Below are positions 5,814 through 7,680 of a stretch of DNA of 7,680 nucleotides, piece after piece (positions within the stretch are counted from its first letter, which is position 1; each line of letters begins with the position of its first letter). The translations under genes were made by a program, and so were the position numbers. The notes beneath the pieces are model-generated. The model was not told where the DNA came from, did no database searches, and was given only the letters and a program-made list of their open reading frames with translations. The stretch lies in assembly GCA_030831445.1 (NCBI GenBank), contig JAURLB010000003.1:1-7680 (forward strand), in the 5' to 3' direction. This stretch comes from Candidatus Nanopelagicales bacterium (GTDB lineage Bacteria; Actinomycetota; Actinomycetes; S36-B12; UBA5976).

Positions 5814-5825
5814 CTATTACTACTA
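5814..5825 (+). promoter_or_regulatory. Four DnaA-trio-like triplets
   Basis: The plus strand reads CTA-TTA-CTA-CTA, whose complement read 3' to 5' is GAT-AAT-GAT-GAT, the (G/A)AT triplet of the DnaA-trio. The run starts four bases (GTGC) after the abutting DnaA boxes and leads into an AT-rich stretch. This is the order box, short GC spacer, trios, AT-rich DNA described for the basal unwinding system of bacterial origins. Confidence 0.6.
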
Positions 5826-5860
5826 CGAAACTAATATATAAAAATAGATCTACACATACT
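5826..5860. other. AT-rich duplex unwinding stretch
   Basis: The core ACTAATATATAAAAATAG (5830-5847) is almost free of G and C and is the most AT-rich run in the origin. Its place right after the trio-like triplets suggests that this is where the strands first open. Confidence 0.6.
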
Positions 5861-5885
5861 CTCCCTCAATCCTGTGGACGGGATA

Positions 5886-5905
5886 TGTCAGGTTGATGCC
5901 TGATA
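5886..5905. repeat. Small inverted repeat upstream of the VWA gene
   Basis: TGTCAGG (5886-5892) and CCTGATA (5899-5905) can pair around the 6-base loop TTGATG, with one G-T wobble. It is 28 bases before the VWA start codon. It could be an operator or an RNA hairpin in the leader. There is no U-run, so it is not a standard terminator. Confidence 0.3.
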
Positions 5906-5933
5906 CTTCGCTCGAACCAAGGGGGAAGAAAGA

Positions 5934-6560
5934 ATGACTAAACCAAACTATACCCACCTCACGCTTGTGGTGGATCGCTCAGGCTCCATGAGTTCGATGG
6001 CTCGTGAAGCCAGCCAAGGCATTGAGAATCTCATCCAAAGCCAATTTGCTGAACCGGGCAAGTTCTCAGTGACCTTACTTGAGTTCGACACCGAGTTCAA
6101 CACTCAGTGCCGGCTCGCTGACACACCTATCGGCTACCACCTCGTACCACGCGGCAGCACCGCGCTCTTCGATGCGGTAGGTCTAGAAATCGTCTCTACC
6201 GGACAAGATCTTGCGAACCTCAAAGAAGATGAACGGCCAGAGAAAGTCCTATTTGTCATAGTTACTGATGGCATGGAGAACGCAAGTCGTGAGTACACGA
6301 TCATCAAGTTGCGTGAAATGATCCAACATCAAAAAGATGCTTACGCTTGGGACTTTCAGTTTATCGGCGCAAATGAGGCCGCATGGCAAGGTGAAGAGCT
6401 AGGTATCAAAACCTCACGAAATACTGGCACTGCGAAAGGATTCGAGACCACCTACAAAATGGTTGATGAAGCTATCAAGGTAACCCGCAACAAAAAGCCA
6501 TCTGAGGGTATTGTGCTGAAAGAAATCATCCTCGATGATGATGCGGACGATTTACCCTAA
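5934..6560 (+). CDS. von Willebrand factor A (MIDAS) domain protein of unknown role
   Basis: A 208-residue, apparently cytoplasmic protein that is nearly all one VWA domain. It has no signal peptide and no clear membrane segment. The metal-ion-dependent adhesion site is complete: D14-x-S16-x-S18 in VVDRSGSM, T76 in GSTALFDA, and D112 in VIVTDGMENAS. So it should bind a divalent metal and partner proteins. The C-terminus after about 165 is charged and ends in an acidic tail (ILDDDADDLP). The ATG is preceded by GGGGGAAGAAAG. Single-domain proteins of this type occur in phage, plasmid and stress-related clusters, but no diagnostic partner is beside it here. It lies between oriC and dnaN and may share a transcript with dnaN (59-base gap). 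The specific function is not recognisable. Confidence 0.88.
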   Translation: MTKPNYTHLTLVVDRSGSMSSMAREASQGIENLIQSQFAEPGKFSVTLLEFDTEFNTQCRLADTPIGYHLVPRGSTALFDAVGLEIVSTGQDLANLKEDERPEKVLFVIVTDGMENASREYTIIKLREMIQHQKDAYAWDFQFIGANEAAWQGEELGIKTSRNTGTAKGFETTYKMVDEAIKVTRNKKPSEGIVLKEIILDDDADDLP

Positions 6561-6574
6561 CCCGTAGATGACTA

Positions 6575-6608
6575 TTCAGGGCAGGTCTGCCACGATTAGC
6601 CGCCTGAA
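6575..6608. repeat. Nested inverted repeats in the VWA-dnaN gap
   Basis: An outer pair TTCAGG (6575-6580) and CCTGAA (6603-6608) flanks an inner palindromic segment GGCAGGTCTGCC (6580-6591). The right outer arm ends just before the dnaN ribosome site (AAGGAAG, 6609-6615). A folded leader could influence dnaN translation, or the inner part could be an operator. No U-run follows, so it is not an intrinsic terminator. Confidence 0.3.
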
Positions 6609-6619
6609 AAGGAAGTGTT

Positions 6620-7680
6620 ATGAAAGTACGGATTGAGCGAGACAAACTTGCCGACGCAGTCGCGTGGGCAATGCGAGGATTAAGTAGTTCGCGTATTGGT
6701 GGGAACAACACCATCGGAATCGAAGCGGGTGTCGGAACTTTGACACTTGTGGCATACGACCGCGATACCAGTGCTCAAGCCGAAGCTGATGCCGCAGTCG
6801 ATGTTCCGGGAAGTGTGATTGTTCCCGGAAAATTACTTGCAGAAATCACGAAAACACTTCCATCTTCCGCAGTGCAATTATCTGTCGTTGACGGATCTCT
6901 CCGAGTTGAATGCGGAAAGTCTTCATTCGATATTCCACTAGTAACAGTTGGCGACTTTCCACATATGCTTGAAGTTCCAGGACTACTTGGAACCATCAAT
7001 GGTGGACAACTTGCAACAGCTCTCGGCCAAGTAGTAATTGCTGCTGCAAGTAATGACACCTTGTCGAACTTAAGTGGTATTCATTTTGAATTCAATAAAT
7101 CACACATCACACTTGCTGCTACCGATCGTTATCGATTAGCGCTTCGTGATGTTGAATGGTCACCTGCTACGACTGATGTGAACGCAAGTGCGTTTATTCC
7201 AGCGATTAAAGTCAATGACATCGCTAAAGGTTTAGCTGACTGTAGTAGTGTCAATATTTCACTCTCCACAAAAGGAGATAACTCACTCGTTGGTTTCTCG
7301 GGAGACAACAGAACCATTGCAACAACACTTCTTAATGCGAAGTTTCCAAATTATCGAGACAGTATTCCAGCACCTGGCGATATCACTGCCTATATCGATA
7401 ACAATGTTCTTGCAGCAGCACTACGTCGTGTTCGACTAGTTCTTGAAGAGCGCGATAAGAGCTTCGTATCAATGGAACTTGGTACCAATGAAGTTATTTT
7501 GACTGCCCGCGGTCAATCAAGTGGTGTTGCAACTGAAACTATTGATGCTGTCATCACTGGTAAAACTGAAGAAGCGGTTCGATTCGACCCATTCAGATTC
7601 ACCGAAGGTTTAAGTGCAACGAACTCACCGTGGGTGAAACTGTCGTTCATCAATAAGTCAAAACCTGTTCTGCTCACTGC
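6620..7680 (+). CDS. dnaN: DNA polymerase III sliding clamp (beta subunit), partial
   Basis: The ring-shaped clamp that tethers the replicative polymerase to DNA and recruits repair factors. It begins MKVRIERDKLADAVAWAMRGL at ATG 6620 after AAGGAAG and is open to the window edge, giving 353 codons of an expected 370-380. The first domain contains VPGKLLAEITKTLP (68-81). The second contains the hallmark ATDRYRLALRD followed by the FIPA segment. The third contains LNAKFPNYR and the LRRVRLVLEE helix. The stretch SSSRIGGNNTIGIEA, where clamps usually have P-x-x-P-V-x-L-x-G-x-L-x-x-A, is unusually divergent, although the frame is intact. The C-terminal 20-25 residues, and probably recF, lie to the right. 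Confidence 0.97.
   Translation, partial: MKVRIERDKLADAVAWAMRGLSSSRIGGNNTIGIEAGVGTLTLVAYDRDTSAQAEADAAVDVPGSVIVPGKLLAEITKTLPSSAVQLSVVDGSLRVECGKSSFDIPLVTVGDFPHMLEVPGLLGTINGGQLATALGQVVIAAASNDTLSNLSGIHFEFNKSHITLAATDRYRLALRDVEWSPATTDVNASAFIPAIKVNDIAKGLADCSSVNISLSTKGDNSLVGFSGDNRTIATTLLNAKFPNYRDSIPAPGDITAYIDNNVLAAALRRVRLVLEERDKSFVSMELGTNEVILTARGQSSGVATETIDAVITGKTEEAVRFDPFRFTEGLSATNSPWVKLSFINKSKPVLLT
6804..6830. repeat. Perfect 9-base inverted repeat inside dnaN
   Basis: TTCCGGGAA (6804-6812) and TTCCCGGAA (6822-6830) are exact inverted copies separated by 9 bases. They encode the two V-P-G steps of DVPGSVIVPGK in the clamp. The pairing may simply reflect the repeated V-P-G peptide. A stable mRNA hairpin near codons 62-70 is possible. 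Confidence 0.4.

Larger units (their letters stand above)
5581..5881. other. oriC: Replication origin oriC (DnaA box cluster plus unwinding region)
   Basis: This gene-free 353-base interval between the DUF1801 and VWA genes holds the densest DnaA box cluster in the window. Perfect boxes lie at 5595-5603 (TTATCCACA, minus) and 5718-5726 (TTGTCCACA, plus). One-mismatch boxes lie at 5739-5747, 5792-5800 and 5801-5809 (all plus). Two-mismatch minus-strand copies are at 5646-5654 and 5873-5881, and more degenerate ones at 5668-5676 and 5681-5689. An AT-rich tract begins at about 5828. Actinobacterial origins normally lie between dnaA and dnaN, as here, but without extra genes. The rest of the interval (5882-5933) holds a small inverted repeat and the ribosome site of the next gene. 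Confidence 0.92.

Noticed and set aside
6775..7317. Minus-strand open frames opposite dnaN (94 and 62 codons)
   Set aside because: They lie antisense to well-conserved clamp sequence and are serine/threonine-rich shadow translations.
1..7680. tRNA or rRNA genes, CRISPR arrays, insertion sequences
   Set aside because: No cloverleaf-like pattern, no regularly spaced repeats, no transposase motif and no terminal inverted repeats seen on either strand.

Overview
This window is the replication-origin region of an actinobacterial chromosome. The order parA-rsmG-jag-yidC-yidD-rnpA-rpmH on the minus strand, diverging from dnaA and dnaN on the plus strand, is the classic origin neighbourhood. Several proteins have an actinobacterial look: a 45-residue L34, the DnaA domain IV signature, an R3H/Jag protein and several GTG starts. 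GC is moderate (about 38-63% in the 60-base lines I counted). Together with the very tight gene packing, this suits a low-to-moderate-GC, possibly streamlined actinobacterium, for example a freshwater planktonic lineage. The exact lineage is a guess.

Left part (1-3369): one leftward gene string, rpmH > rnpA > yidD > yidC > jag > rsmG > parA (cut by the window edge). Gaps are 3, -1, 12, 3, 3 and 11 bases, so it is probably one operon. It joins ribosome and RNase P parts, the membrane insertase, an RNA-binding partner, a 16S rRNA methylase and the chromosome segregation ATPase. Two near-consensus parS sites lie inside the first codons of parA and rsmG.

Middle (3370-5933): a 185-base divergent control region holds a strong DnaA box and a plausible dnaA promoter, followed by dnaA. 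Next, converging on dnaA, is a leftward DUF1801 gene. Its reading frame continues after an in-frame UGA into a helix-hairpin-helix segment that has no start codon of its own. To the right is oriC proper (about 5581-5881), with two perfect and several one-mismatch DnaA boxes. Two abutting boxes are followed by a 4-base spacer, four DnaA-trio-like triplets and an AT-rich stretch, which is the layout of a bacterial unwinding element.

Right part (5934-7680): a von Willebrand factor A (MIDAS) protein sits between oriC and dnaN, where actinobacteria usually have no gene. dnaN follows and runs off the right edge.

The points most worth a second look are the UGA-split DUF1801/HHH frame, the trio-type unwinding element, the DnaA box inside a possible leaderless promoter, the parS sites in coding sequence, and the VWA gene between oriC and dnaN.
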